Source: Heliocidaris erythrogramma
Lineage: Eukaryota > Echinodermata > Echinoidea > Camarodonta > Echinometridae
NCBI GenBank assembly: GCA_025617745.1
Contig: CM046863.1
Span: 13,768,875-13,832,874, forward strand
Reading direction: 5' to 3'
Length of the DNA: 64,000 nt
The position numbers and the translations under genes are program-made. The notes beneath the pieces are model-generated. The model ran no database searches and had not been told where the DNA came from. It saw nothing but the letters and a program-made list of their open reading frames with translations. The first letter of the stretch is position 1, and every line of letters starts with the position of its first letter. This document shows positions 10,960 through 23,427 of the stretch, one piece after another.

Positions 10960-11346
10960 TCAGAACAATCGCAAAGCTTGGACGAACTCCTTTTGTCTAC
11001 ACAAAAGGGGTTCGTGAGATTGAATGTAGGCGGCTTCCAGAAAGCGTAAATGCCCTGCACTTCTGGCCCGGGACACAATTGAGAATTGATCGTCGGCATA
11101 GTTTGGTGTGCAAGCTGGATTGTTCAGCAAATGAAGACCAATCGCTGAATCGCATTTGGCTGTCTTTGGTCTCTTAGCGTGCGTTTCAGATTTGCAGGCA
11201 CGGACGGACTGCGTGCGCTGATTGGTTTTACGGTTCCGAATAGTCGACGGGACGTGTTGTTTAATGCAATCAGCCAACCGCTGAGAAGTACGGCCCACGT
11301 ACCTGGCATCGCACCGGCACTGAAATTGGTAAATAACATTACTCAA
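10960..11346 (-). pseudogene. GIY-YIG endonuclease domain of the Penelope-like element
   Basis: The 128-codon frame begins VIYQFQCRCDARYVGRTSQR, matching the GIY...YIG core (I-Y and Y-V-G-R-T with the catalytic Arg region). It then has an H about 10 residues on, and a C-terminal L-R-F-L-E-A-A-Y-I block with the conserved metal-binding Glu. It lies directly downstream of the RT on the same strand in another frame. The domain cleaves target DNA in this retroelement class. Confidence 0.8.
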
Positions 11347-11450
11347 GTGGGAGGTGGGTAGTACATCCTTGCTAGTTTACGGTAGCATCCTATTAATTTT
11401 GTAGAAAACACAATGCGTGTCGAAACCGTGTAATAGCAACGTGACACTGC

Positions 11451-12395
11451 TTATTTGATCTGACTGGCGTATCTGTCAGATACCTTACCACTCCAGGGTA
11501 GTTTGAGATACACGCGGTATTTGGCAGGTCCAAATTTGGTGTCAGATTTGGATCGTGCCTCCAGCGTCCATGTTATAGTGCGGGATACAACATGCTCAGG
11601 GTAACCATTGACAAGGAGAATAGTTTTGATTTTCGCGATTTCGGGAGTTAATTTGCACTCGGAGCAAATCCTAAGGGTGCGGCACACTAAGTTTCTAATG
11701 AGCCCAATCTTGTATGAAGTTGCACTGTACGAGTTCCATCTCGTGTATTGCCCGGTGAATGTGGGTTTGCGGTAGACGGAAGTGATAATTTTCTCATCAC
11801 TTCTCTCCACAAGAACATCGAGAAATAGGAGCGCATTGTACAGTTCAATTTCACATGTGCATTTTAGCGCGGGATGGAGCCAGTTCAGTTGTGTAAGGAA
11901 AACCTCACACGCTGCGCGGTTGTCAAAAATTGCAAACGTATCATCAACATACCGACAATACAAACGCGGGACTATATTAAGATCGGTGCCGTTCTGTAGC
12001 TGGCGCGTTTGATGAAAGCCGACAAAAATGTTAGCGAGCGCGGGGCCTATTGGGGATCCCATAGCCACACCATCTATCTGTGAATGCATCGTATCATTGG
12101 AACTAAACTCAACCGCGCGAGTGGTCAAGTTCATGAGATCAGTGAATACAGGCTCAGGAACAGGTGGCAAGTTTAACTCGCCATGATATCGATAAGAAGC
12201 ACAGATGTCAATAGCTTTTTTCAGTGGCACGTTGGTAAATATGCTAGAGACATCGAATGAACACATAACACAATTCCTATTATCAAGGGGTAGATCACAG
12301 ACGTGTTTAGCAAACGTAAACGAATCTGTAACATTATGAGCAGACAAACAATCTAAGACTGGCTGAAGTTGCCATTTTGCCAGTTCATGCTGCGC
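11451..12395 (-). pseudogene. Penelope-like reverse transcriptase
   Basis: The open frame is continuous over about 315 codons. Its apparent N-terminus (poly-Glu/Gly) is only the translated microsatellite, so the true start is missing. Landmarks are SFDVSSIFTNVPL (first catalytic Asp), DGVAMGSPIGP, then RYVDDTFAIF about 40 residues later (YVDD catalytic pair intact), LLFLDVLVER and SVYRKPTFTG, followed by a helical thumb region. These are the signature blocks of Penelope-like RTs, which are related to telomerase. The catalytic residues survive, but the 5' truncation makes autonomy unlikely. Confidence 0.85.
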
Positions 12396-12462
12396 TCCTC
12401 CTCCTCCTCCTCCTTCTTCTCCTTCTTCTTCTTCTTCTTCTTCTTCTTCTTCTTCTTCATCC
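12396..12462. repeat. (TTC)n / (TCC)n microsatellite
   Basis: A run of CTCCTCCTCC passes into TTCTTCTTC repeats and marks the truncated 5' boundary of the Penelope-like element. It is translated as poly-Glu in the fused minus-strand frame. Confidence 0.9.
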
Positions 12463-12899
12463 ACTCCTTCTTATTCTTCTTTGGACAAACTTAAGATAAG
12501 CAGAAGTGAAATATACCGTCACTTATTAAAATGCAGTCACAATCAACTTTACCATTGTCAATTTGCTTTATTATTAATTTTACGCATATATATTCTCCTG
12601 ATTATGTTGTTGTAATTTATGTTTGTACTTCTTGAAAGCATTTCCTCTTTATTTGATTTTTTTTTTTGGTAGAATTCAGCCTACTGGCTGCCATACCGAT
12701 TTTCAATAAAAATACATCATTCAATAATGGAGGGCAATTCCAAGTGTTATGGAATAAAATTCACAAAGTATTTTGAAGTTTTATAGATGAATATTATGAA
12801 CATCGTAATGAATATTTCAATATTACAATGCATGAACATATGCGAGGTACTTTTCGCCAAAATATTCCTATAAGTGCTCTGGTGAAAGAGTATAAAGCA
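12463..12899. other. AT-rich intronic stretch, no gene seen
   Basis: Nothing beyond short A/T runs and an AATAAA-containing segment near 12700. Confidence 0.4.
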
Positions 12900-13384
12900 A
12901 GGTTCCCACTTTGCCGAGTTTATAGTGGGGAGTTATGGAGAATTGTGGCGAGTTGCCTCAAGGAGGCGCTCGCGATAACTCGCGTAAAGCTCTTCATGTA
13001 ACTCGGGATAACTCGCGACAACTCGGCACGGCTCAGAGTAACCCGTTGGAATATAATTTAAGGCGAGGGATCATAAATCAGCTTATCAGCTGGCTGCAGC
13101 CAGCTGCACTTATGCGTCCGGCTGCATTTTAAAAATTAGCTCAGCTGGCTGCAGCCAGCGGCATGCCAGCGGCCTGCCGAAAGTATGCGCCGGCCGCGGC
13201 CTCCTGGATGGAAGCCGAGGCTCAGAAAAGGCGAGAAAACATTAGCTCAGCCGGCTTCAGCCGGCCGCAGATCAGCAAGTATGCGCCGGCCGCAGCCTTC
13301 CGAATGGAAGTCGAGCGTCATAAAGCTTTGTCTCAATTAGGTCGTCCTGCCCCGGCCCGCGGCCTGCTGCATAGATAAACCCGG

Positions 13385-14170
13385 CCAGACGATACTTTAT
13401 ACATCATACATTATTCTTTCCAGACTAGACTATTGCAATGGGCTTCTTTCCTCTATACCAAAATCTCATGTAAACCGTCTACAGAATAAGCCAGTTCGTA
13501 GATGCAATCTGAGCATGAGCAGATAAAGGTCATCTGTACCAAAATCTAAAGTCCACTGACACTAATATTAGATATGTGCTCATGAATGTCATGTAATCAT
13601 TATTCAATTATGCACTAATAGTGCATTCCATGATATCCAGGTGGAAGTATTCTTTTTAAAAGGGGAAACAAAAGCTATTCATGAGGCACCTCTATCACTC
13701 CCAGAGTTATTTTTCTGAAGTGCACATAAAGGGACCCTCCATGTCTAAAATATCTGTGGATATTTGGGGTCATTTGTACCATGTGCTAACTACGAACTGG
13801 TCTATTGGGCTGCACGTCTTGTTTTTGAGGTTGGCAGAGGTCATTCTTCCCAACCTTTACTTCGCTCCCTTCACTAGCTGCCCATTCAAAAACGTATCAT
13901 CTTCAAATTATTTCTTTATGTTTATAAATCTCTCAATAACCAGGCTCCAGGGTACATATCTGAATGCTTAACTGTATATACACCTAGTAGAAATCTCAGA
14001 TCTTCAAATAATAACCTACAGCTCAGCTACCCAATGACCTGAAATTTGTCAGGTGATATGACTTTCACAGTTACTGCATCGAGGCTATGGAATAATATCC
14101 CCTTGACGATTAGACAGTCAGCATCCACAAAGACCTTTAAAAAAGCAGTGAAATATATTTTTTTTTAATC
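13385..14170 (+). pseudogene. CR1/L2-like LINE, RT thumb and C-terminus
   Basis: In shifting frames the sequence encodes LSRLDYCNGLLSSIPKS (a standard post-RT block) near 13415-13470. Near 13875-14160 it encodes LPIQKRIIFKLFLYVYKSLN, TPSRNLRSS and ASRLWNNIPLTIR, ending in lysines and a T-run. Stops and frameshifts make it dead. It is 5'-truncated and lies inside the interior of the family-B foldback. Confidence 0.8.
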
Positions 14171-15110
14171 CGCTATCAACTTTGTAACAGGTGTATTCAT
14201 TTACATTTTGTATCCATAACACCACGATGAACGATTGAAGAGTTTTCTGATTTGTGTTTATATAAAATAAATATAATGTGTTCTATATTCTAAATATTTT
14301 GTAAACGCTCCGAGCCTTAATGGGAAGGGCGTACTAAATGCTTAGTGTATTGTGTGTTGTATACTTAATTCGTCACTGGAGATAAATATGTGGTTTGTCT
14401 TTTCTGATACGCCGTTATCAATAAAGAGACCAGTCGTACCGTGGAAATCTGGGGGGTTCACTTCCTTTAGGTGAACCCTGCATGTTTATAGATGTGTAAT
14501 AGATGCCTTGTATTTTATATATATATTTTTTTTCATTTATATGTTGTAACATGAGATTTGCATTTTTAAATTACTGGCTTGTTTATAATATCAAGTTCAT
14601 ATCTTTATGTTTAATTTTGTTATGCTGCAATGATAAAAATCCTACTCTGTCACAATTTTTAAATAATTTTAAGTTGAATTGGAATTCCCAAAATTGAGAA
14701 AGTTTGTCTGTAAATGTATAATTGTATTTATCAACTTTTTGTATTCATTTATTGTGTATATATTTTGTTGTTCATAATTTTTCTTATTATTGTTGTTATT
14801 ATAATTTTGGCCAGTTATTAAAAACTCCCGTACTCATATCTGGATTCACCAATGCGAAGCCCTTCTATTGCGTGATGTATTTATTTCTGTATTGAAACCC
14901 TCCTCTAAACGATCAGTGGAAAAATGTTAGCAATTTTGATGTTTTCAGTGCCAGTAAACGTATTTATATGTTATGCGTTTTCTTTACGTAGCAATTACAG
15001 TATTTTGTCAGGCATGATTCGCTGACGCGAGATCGTTAGTTCGCATCGGACGTCAATTTCGGTAGGTATTCGAAATGATCCAAATGGAATGATCCTAACG
15101 ACACATTCTG
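14171..15110. other. AT-rich stretch, no gene seen
   Basis: Only short ORFs without domain features are present. Confidence 0.4.
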
Positions 15111-15114
15111 TGAT

Positions 15115-15300
15115 GTGATTTCTTCATCGATTTCTCTTTCTTCTCTTGGTTCTTCTTGTCTTCGTTCCTTGTTATTTTATTTCTTCTTCTTCTTCTTCAT
15201 CTTCTTCTTCTCTTTATTTTCCTTCTTCCTCTTCTTTTTTCGTCTTGTCTTTCTTTTTCTTCGTTTTCGTTTCCCTATTTTCTTCTCTTCTGGCTTGGGA
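15115..15300. repeat. Pyrimidine-rich (TTC)n-like tract
   Basis: Long TTC/TTTC-rich sequence on the + strand generates several overlapping Ser/Phe/Leu-rich ORFs that are not genes. Confidence 0.8.
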
Positions 15301-15462
15301 AAATAGTATTGCTTATGAACGAAAGCCAGATGAAAAGAAAAAAAACACACACATTACGATAATGAATATTACCTTTTCCCTCCCCTTTTGTCCTTACACC
15401 ATTGGATTCTTCCGTCTCTTATCATCGTAATGTTAGTTTGATTATTATCATGATGATCACAG

Positions 15463-15648
15463 GGGCGGAAACAGGGTGGTGAGGAAAATGACAGCGATGA
15501 GGCAAGCGATGGTGAAGACGATGCAGATGCAGCGCGTGTCGTATACTGGAAGTACGAACCTTTGCCCGTCGGTAAAATTTGTCGGCCATCTTTGTTAAAT
15601 CAGCTATCAAGGCTTTCACAAAACTTGACAAACTCCGCCCAAAAGTAA
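15463..15648 (+). CDS. Possible exon with acidic Ser/Asp/Glu-rich start
   Basis: After the acceptor-like sequence CATGATGATCACAG, one frame stays open for 61 codons to a TAA. It begins with GRKQGGEENDSDEASDGEDD, followed by the segment VYWKYEPLPVGKICRPSL. The composition (acidic tract, then an ordinary mixed segment) is more protein-like than its surroundings. I do not recognise it. It could be a last exon, a transposon remnant or chance. Confidence 0.2.
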   Translation, partial: GRKQGGEENDSDEASDGEDDADAARVVYWKYEPLPVGKICRPSLLNQLSRLSQNLTNSAQK

Positions 15649-16190
15649 CTGGCTATTGTACGAAAGCTATGCACTGTCCATTGTTTACGCGCCGCTCCGT
15701 GCGCCAGCCACAGGGTTGTCTACACGAGATGACGGCATAAGTGTATCGATCTATGGTTGTATTTTCTTCAGTTATGGGTCTTTAAGCTTTTTCAGAGTCT
15801 CAAACTACATGTCAGCCACATTTACACTAAATTCAAAGTATTTAATGCTAGAGGAATTATACTCATTTTTAAAATGCATGCTTTCACGTGTTAACCCTAT
15901 GGCAGATGACTCTGTCAAAAGCAGGCATGATCCAAGGGATTCATAGCGGCATTTATTGACAAAAAGGGTTCAAGAAATGTTTTTGAACTATCCATCCTTT
16001 CTCTCGTGCAAAAATCAGACTTGAAAAAGATATGAAATATCAAGAAAAAATGAGACATCTTTTCACGTGTTATACCTATGGCGAACGTAGTTTTTCCGAG
16101 TCTGTTTTTAACACAGCAATTTACGTCTCTAAAATGTACTACGGAAATAGGTGAGAGTAATCTGTCTTAATACTATAATAATCTTTGGCT
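15649..16190. other. Interior of the foldback, no gene seen
   Basis: There are two diverged copies of a segment containing TTCACGTGTTA and CCTATGGC about 175 bp apart (near 15885 and 16060). Nothing coding can be supported. Confidence 0.4.
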
Positions 16191-16850
16191 CAGTACGCTG
16201 CAGCCAGCTGCAACTAGAAGAATCTCCGTCCGGCTGCAGCCAGCTGAAACTTTAGCATCTCCGTCCGGCTGCAGCTGGCTGAGCAAATTTAGGAGTACAT
16301 GGGCAGGCTGGGGGAGGATGGGCAAATTAAGATTATGGGTTCAAGCTCAGAGCCCAAACTGGCTTCAGCTGGCTGGGCTAATTAATGCAAATTAATTGCC
16401 CCGTCCGGCTTCAGCTGGCTTTGCAGCCCCAGTCAGCCTTCGCGTGAGGCTGCAGCCAGCTGATAAACTGATTTATGATCCCTCGCCTAAATATACTCGC
16501 AATACTCGCAACATACTCGCATTACTCGTATTAGAAGCTCGAGATGCACTCTTCATAACTCGCCACTTTCAAGTATAACCGAGTGCTATTCGAGATTCCA
16601 AGAGTCAGCACTACGATTGTGTCACGGGTCAGGCGGAGTTGCCCACGAGATTAGCGCGCGTTTCAATCAAGCACGGCGACTTTGAGCGAGTTTCTAATGA
16701 GCTTATTCAGAGTGCATTGCAAGCGCATTATTATAATGTCAGCTGGCCTATAAAATTGCAGTGATTTACATTTTCCCAGAAGTATTTTCAAGCAAAAACA
16801 CATTTATTTAACCCTAAACGCACGCGTTCACAACACTGAAAAAATAGGCC

Positions 16851-16854
<4 letters not shown>

Positions 16855-16889
<35 letters not shown>

Positions 16890-17873
16890 TTATTCGTCAG
16901 GTATATTGCAATACAAACATAACCAGGTACCATGACAGGATAGCCCATGAAAGCCGAAATGGCTTATTTCCAATGGGGTCCTTATACCTAAATAACTGAT
17001 TAAAAAATACACTAAGAAAACACATTAGTACGGCTACAAGACTATCGTACACGTACGACAGGTAATAAGAATGTACTAAAGTAGCAAAATAAAACATAAT
17101 AACATTTTTATAAAGTAGGCGAAGATTACATAAATGTGAAAACAAGACTTACTCAACGGAAAAACTATATACATAAAATCATAATGAAACTATCGATAAT
17201 AAACGTTGGTTACATAAGTCATATAATATAGGAAAAAAACATCTGAGCTACAAAAAGGAGAGGAGAAATATAGTTATGGAGTAGACACATTTTTCAGATG
17301 ATGCTTCAACACCCTTTTAAAATGTAAAAAATTCTTAACTGACTTAACATGATTTGGGAGGGAATTCCAGGAAAGAATACCGTTAAAATAAAAGGAATTT
17401 CCAATTTTACCTTTCCGCTTAGGCACTACGAAATTAAATTGACTATTTCTAGTGTCATGCCCATGAACACTTGAAGAGCGAGTAAAATTATTTGAAATAT
17501 AGTGATCTGCATTAGAGTAAAAAATCTTATGTACATGGTGAATTAAAAGTTGTTGTGATCTAAGGTTTACATGAAGAAGACCAGCTGTTTCAAGTTCACT
17601 CTTCCCAATGTGTGTTCTTGGTGGTAAGTGATTGATAAATCTTACAATCTTATTTTGAATTATTTTTAACTTGTTTTGATCCACCTTGCCTAGACTGCAG
17701 TACCATGCCGCATTAGCATAATCAAATAAACATTGTATTAAGGAAAAACTTAAAATGCGTCTTGATTTTAAGTTCATGCAATTTTGATAACGATACAAAA
17801 TAGGCCATCGCATTGCATTTCCACAACTACCCACAAACAAGGCAAGAAACATGCCTCGGATCAAGATATGCAA
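16855..17873 (-). mobile_element. LINE 3' fragment with (TCAA)n tail
   Basis: The (TTGA)n run at 16855-16888 is, on the minus strand, the simple-repeat 3' tail of a LINE whose C-terminal coding part lies at 17274-17873. The orientation is opposite to the host gene. The 5' end is truncated near 17873. Confidence 0.8.
17274..17873 (-). pseudogene. LINE reverse transcriptase C-terminal region
   Basis: The open frame covers about 185 meaningful codons. Landmarks are LIQCLFDYANAAWY, KLKIIQNKIVRFI, a variable region with HDTRNSQ, and the terminal ILSWNSLPNHVKS block, then Lys-rich residues and stop. These are the post-catalytic blocks of CR1/jockey-like LINEs. The first 20 or so residues do not match and are probably read-in from flanking DNA. 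Confidence 0.8.
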
Positions 17874-18650
17874 GAGTGGTGGACATTGCGGTAATGTCTA
17901 AAGTTAAATGGATCACATTGTTTTTTAATTGAAGACCCAATTATGCGAATTTGCATACAATTACATCGACATAAATTAAAGTAAAAAGAAAACTTTCGTT
18001 TTCACCATATAATAGTCATCTCTCAGTATGAGCTTCAATAGTTGTTGTCACTATATAGTGAAATCATACCCTTCCTAGGTCCTTTTGCAAATAATTAAGT
18101 TGAAGGAAAGAGAAAATTTCTCTATGCATCATGTAATAATTAACATGCATAATTAAGTTATTCTAATGTCACACCCCAAAAACATGAAAAGTTTATGCTT
18201 TATGAAATATACAATTTGGATAATCGATATTTTTTCCTGTCATAAGTTAATTTCTACGTGTCCCCCCTCTCACCAAATATCATTCCAAATCTGATTGTCG
18301 TTCTTTAAATATCGTCCAACTAATTTTGTCACACACGTGACCTGAGTGCAAATGGTCAAGCGCATATGTACTGGGGCAAGGCATGGGTACAATACAGCCT
18401 TTTCCATGTATAATTGTTCAGGCTTTTATTTTTTTTTAAAGCTATTAACTTGTTTTCGCTTGTTTATTCCTCCTGTTTAATCTTCTGAATTGATTGCGTA
18501 GCCCTATACAATTATGATCAAAGTGTAATAAGCTGTCGGCTATTTATAATGTAACTGGCCAATGGAAATGTGCTTTTAAAATTGTTTAGAAAACAAGTTG
18601 CAGATGAATATACTTTTGATTTGTTTACTTTGATTCTTTGGTCTGAACAT
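17874..18650. other. AT-rich intronic stretch, no gene seen
   Basis: No supportable ORF, RNA or clear repeat is visible. Confidence 0.4.
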
Positions 18651-18659
18651 TAATAACAA

Positions 18660-21065
18660 TGATATATTGATATGAATTATAAGCTTGATACAATTTTGGA
18701 CAAGGAAACTAAAGGTTCAACAATACGTTCCCGGATGCGTTGGGTTGAGGCTATTTAGAAATTGAAGAATGATAAAGACGAAATTATTGGTGATCAGACT
18801 GCTATTTTGGGTGAAATGTATTCCTTCTATCAAAATTTGTATAAAAACAGAATATTGGAGATAATGTGAGTCTTGATGATTTTTTAGATAATACTGAGAT
18901 TCCATCTTTGGATGATAATGATAAATTATCCGTGGATCAACAAATAACTAAACAAGAGATGTGTGGTATTATAAAATCTATGAAAATCAATAAAAACCCT
19001 GGCTAAATGACTTACCAATTGAATTCTATATTACATTTTGGGCTGATATTTCGGATATGCTTTTAGATTCTTATAATTATTCAATAGAAACTGGTGTTAT
19101 GTCACATTCCCAAAGGAATGGAATTATAACATTGCTACCAAAGAAAGATAAAGATGTTTTATATTTGAAGAATTGTAGGCCCATATCCCTGTTAACAGAC
19201 CAGTCTGGTTTCCTCAAAGGTAGAAATATAGGAACCAATATACGTTTGATTTTAGAGGTTGTTGAATTTACTGAAATAAATGATATTTCGGGTGGGATCC
19301 TTCTTCTAAATATTCAAAAGGCCTTTGATAGCGTTAGTCATGAATTCTTATTGAAGGTTTTGCATCGTTTTAATTTAGGGGGAAATTTCATTAAATGGAT
19401 TATTACAATTTATAACAGCAGGAATAGTTAGATTATAAACAATGTGTTTTTATCAAAAGCCATTAATATGGAATATTTATGGTATATTTCAAGGCTGTCC
19501 TATTTCTCCTTGTTTCTACTTGTAATTGAAACTATGGCCTTGACAAACAAAAACAATGGTATTAAGGGCATACCAATTTTTGATAAAGAATAGGAAATTT
19601 CCTTGTTAGCAGATGATTCAACCTGTTTTTTTAGATGGTTCTACTAATTCTTTTTAAAATCTATTTGATATATTGAACACATTTGCTAATTGTTCTGCTT
19701 GTAAACTTAATTTGTCAAAATCAGAAGCAATATGGATCGGGGCTAAGAAAGGTTGCAACAATTTTCCTTTTTCTGATAGGGGCTTAACCTGGAAAATGGA
19801 TAATTGTAAGACCCTTGGTGTCACTTTTTCTTTGCAGACTAATGAGCTCTTTGATCTCAATTATAAAGTTAAATTGAAAAACATTGTAGGTACTCTTAAC
19901 TGTTGGCGGGCTAGAAATTTGTCGCTCATTGGAAAGATATATATGTGATAATAACATTGTTATTACCACAGTTACTCTATCTATTTTCTGTTCTGTGTAT
20001 AGAAATACCTAATCATTTTTATAAAGACCTCAAAAAATGTTTTTTTTAATTCATTTGGAATTCATTTCGATTCATAATAGCGTTCTCTTTGGCACAACAA
20101 ATGTCTTGGGTCAAACTCCTGTTGGACGATAATTATGATAGTATATGGAAGACTATCGAAATATCTGCACTCGAGCGGTTTAATGATAGGAGAGATCTTT
20201 TTTATGGAAGTCTTATGCTCCTCAAAATGTTTTGTGTTCTTTAGGATCTACCCAAATTGCTGACTTTTTGAGAACTTGGTACATTTTTATGGATGAAATA
20301 TCATTGAAAGAGTTTGACAATGATTTACCCTGTTATAAACTTTTTGAAGAGGTTTTTCTGGATTTTGAGATTTCGGCCAATGGAAGAAGAAAATACAATT
20401 TTCTGGTAAAGAATATTCCTTCCCCTTGGTTAGATGGATTAAATGTTAATGAAGTGGATATTTTTGACGAAATTATAAAGAAGTTAAAGCAATGCAAGGA
20501 ACTTACCAAATACTCATACTCTATTTTCTTTGAAGAATGCATTCCCGAAAATCAGTTTCGTTTTGGAAGGAAGCTCTCTTATTGCCTGATGATATAAATT
20601 GGGAGAAAACTCATTTGTCCAATTTCAAATGTACCATAGATTCTCGCCTACGTGGATTTTATTTCAAAATATATCATAGGACAATTGCCTTCAATGACTT
20701 CTTGTTCAAAATTAAGAGAAAGGACTCCCCTCTTTGCTCATTTTGCTCTAAGGATCCTGAAACACCTATTCATATTTTTTTGTGTATGTCCCAGAGTTTT
20801 ACCTATTTGGAATGAAGTAATTAAAGTATTAGTAAATTCCAAGGTAAATCCCCTAATACTGAGGGGTTTGGCGCTCTTTTGAAATCTAGCAAGGATTTAG
20901 AAAAAAAAGCTTTCTTTACATTTCAAAAAGTGGAGATTTGATTTTAATGAATTATAGATTTATTTTTTTGATAATTTTTATATGCTGCTTTGTGCAATTA
21001 TGTATATAGTTTTGTCGTGATTCTGTAATTGTTTCTTTTTGATTTTCATTAAAACTAAAAGAGAG
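18660..21065 (+). mobile_element. Degenerate Tx1/L1-like LINE
   Basis: This is a + strand non-LTR element remnant with many stops. Segments in order: a pre-RT linker (near 18750-18990), RT blocks (19057-19431), the post-catalytic region (19673-19948), and a C-terminal region with a C-S-F-C...H-I-F-L-C zinc-knuckle-like motif near 20740-20790. An internal deletion removed RT sequence: LLTD is followed directly by QSGFLKGRN, skipping the usual stretch between them. Confidence 0.8.
19057..19431 (+). pseudogene. L1/Tx1-like RT fragment
   Basis: The open stretch reads GIITLLPKKDKDVLYLKNCR PISLL, then QSGFLKGRNIGTNIRLI, then ILLLNIQKAFDSVSHEFL (catalytic block with Asp changed to Asn in the first position of D-x-x-K-A-F-D). 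The deletion between PISLLTD and QSGF and the altered catalytic residue mark it as inactive. The later C-L-L-A-D-D block near 19605 appears as LLADDS in another frame. Confidence 0.8.
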
Positions 21066-22849
21066 AGAAAAAAAGTTTGAAATATGTGTAAGATGCTTCT
21101 AATAGCAAGCGGGCATGCAGTTCATCCTGGAGGTTAGGACATACGTAGGTCTGGCTTCATCAAAACGTTGTTGAGTACTAATTCGTTATTACGATTATCT
21201 GACAACCCCACATATAAAGGCATGATGGAGAAAATGGGTCTTTATGGGTCTTTATGGGTCTTTATGAGAGCTAGGTCTTGTCTTGATTAGGTTTCTTTCG
21301 GTCAGATCTATATGTTAAGGTCTTGATATAGATGTTTACCTTACAAAAACAAACTAACAAACGAATGTTCGCTGTCTACTAGGAAAACCTTGATCCACAT
21401 GTTCTTCTATATCGACAATGTAACTGACGGTACTTGACGTGTTAGACTTGCCGGTAGATCCGTGTCTAAGTCCTCATCACGACTTTGAACCATTTGCAAA
21501 GTCAGGGACGATGTTTTTGTGTTTGCATTACTGTCCCAGTTTCATTTAATTTCGGACGAAGTATAGCAATTTTATTTTTCTTTGTCGTTAGTTTAACTGT
21601 ACCTTAACTGTACTTTAACTGTTTTCATTTATTCATTTATTGTTTCAATGATTGTTCACAATTATTACCAGTTACTGACATGATATTACACGATTTAATT
21701 CATGTTCTGTCAGGTGTCGTGATACATTTGGCTCTCAAACACTGATTAAAAAAAAAGATTTTACAACATCTAGACTTAATTAAAATATCTTTCATTTCAC
21801 TGTTTACACCCATTGAAACATTGCAATAATATGGTTCATTTCTCTTAATTCTCTGGCAGTTTGGGCTTGAGTTTTTGCCGGAAACATGAGCTCGTGGATA
21901 ATGAAATATTTATCGGGACAACTACTACTGTCGGGCACTTCATAAAGGAAAACCATGTTAAAAGGTTTTTAATCATCTTTGTTGCTCTTCGTCAGTTGAT
22001 CGTGTTTGGTAATGTAAGGTCCATCTTCATCTGCCTTGACAGAGAAATCATCATCTGACATAGATCCGAGGTTCTATCGACAAAGATTACAAAGGTTCAT
22101 CCTAATATCATAGAAAAATAATTCTGAAGCCCACTGGTTTTGCCCCTACATTTGTCAAGTTTGGGGAAATGGCACACTGGTTGAAGGTCACGGAAACCCT
22201 TATACCTCAGTCACACCGTCAAACGGGCGCAAAATCGAATCGACACCGAACTATTTTTTGCATTTAGGGGTTATATGATTTTTTTTTTGAGGGGGGGGGG
22301 GGGGAGATACGGTCTTTAATCAACCTGGTGTAGGTGTCATTGGTGTGACTAGCATATCAGAAATGGTCAAAAGGCCCTAGACCGCTACGTCTGTATAGTG
22401 AGCTATCGATTCGTGGGCCTTCGGTATCATAAACCCTCAAATATGACAGACAGCCTGCGAGACGAGCATTGCCAATGTCTGTGGCGGTTATTTCTTGTCA
22501 CTACAAGGTGAGGGCATTTGAGGAATCTTAATTTCCGGAAGGACGACGTGTCCACTCCCCCCCCCCCCCCCCCCCACCGGCGAGCGAAATAGGAGAGAAA
22601 AGCAATGACAAGATAATGCCCCAAAACAGGAAGGTTGTTGTGTACTTGCCTATTTTGATCAGCAAGCAAGAATACTGGCTGTGTCATTGAAGTACCGAGG
22701 TTTAAGAGTTGCACATCCATTTAATTTGATTTGAATTTGTTTTCTTCTTTTTTTTTTGACGAACGTACAACCAAGGAAGGAACGATGGTAGAAGGGGGAC
22801 ACATAAGGATAGAGAAGAGGACAGATTAAAGGGAAAACAAAGAAATATA
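21066..22849. other. Intronic stretch, no gene seen
   Basis: It holds three copies of GGTCTTTATG (21236-21266), a G14 run after a T-tract at about 22288-22303, and a C18-22 run at about 22555-22576. Its last 47 bp (22803-22849) resemble the sequence immediately right of the gypsy element. No coding sequence supported. Confidence 0.45.
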
Positions 22850-23372
22850 TGTTACCGACAGAATCGTTTACAAAGTTCACAATCAATTAACAGATGAGGG
22901 AGAGCAAAGGCAATTTATTCATTTAACTATGAAGGCTGGGGGAGAAAGTTAAAACCAAAATCGGCACCTAAATTTGATTCGAATGGAACAATTTATTTGA
23001 CAAAAGATGAAACAATTCTGTAACAACAACACTGCCCAGGCAGAAGAAAAAGCTCGGCCTGTAATAGCAACAAGAAACTAAAAGCGAATAATTACAACAT
23101 GGCAAATATCCGTATCTCGATGTGAACATTCCAATAGACTTTCTTGCATGACAAAAGTAGATATTTTACATTGGCAAAATAAGGAATTCATTTTATACAG
23201 GATCATAAATAAGTGTCCACTAATTATAATAACAAAACTTCTCATCTATGAAAACATATAATCAAATCTTTCAAAAAATTTACCTGACGCTAACACAAGA
23301 GGGGTGGAATGGAAAACAAAACAGATGATGAAACAAATGATATCAACAATAATATTGTATCCTGCCATAACA
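22850..23372 (-). repeat. 3' LTR of the gypsy element
   Basis: This 523-bp LTR aligns over its length with the pieces 29247-29540, 29911-30033 and 33621-33691. It starts TGTTAC and ends CATAACA on the + strand. Confidence 0.85.
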
Positions 23373-23427
23373 TTCACCCCCGTTTAGAAGTATTGTTGTC
23401 CTCAACAATAATATCAATTAAGTTGTT

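Larger units (their letters stand above)
10950..12395 (-). mobile_element. Penelope-like element with GIY-YIG endonuclease, 5'-truncated
   Basis: It reads on the minus strand as reverse transcriptase followed by a GIY-YIG nuclease, the domain order of endonuclease-positive Penelope-like elements. The 5' side of the element ends at a (TTC)n/(TCC)n microsatellite (12396-12462), where homology stops. One frame change separates RT from nuclease. No flanking pseudo-LTR was found. Confidence 0.85.
12900..16740. mobile_element. GC-rich foldback element (family B) with internal cargo
   Basis: The left arm (about 12900-13375) and right arm (about 16190-16740) are inverted copies. A unique junction containing GGCGAGGGATCATAAATCAG at about 13060-13080 recurs in reverse complement at about 16468-16490. 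The outer arm segments are runs of ACTCGC/AACTCGCG-type units. The inner segments are runs of palindromic CAGCTGGCTGCAGCCAGCTG-type units with CCGGC variants. The about 2.8-kb interior holds a LINE tail and AT-rich sequence. No transposase is visible. Outer boundaries are approximate. Confidence 0.65.

Noticed and set aside
12396-12464. ATG start with poly-Glu N-terminus for the Penelope-like RT
   Set aside because: The Glu/Gly run is the translated TTC/TCC microsatellite at the truncated 5' boundary and is not a real protein start.
15115-15430. Three overlapping Ser/Phe/Leu-rich ORFs
   Set aside because: They are translations of a TTC-rich tract in different frames.
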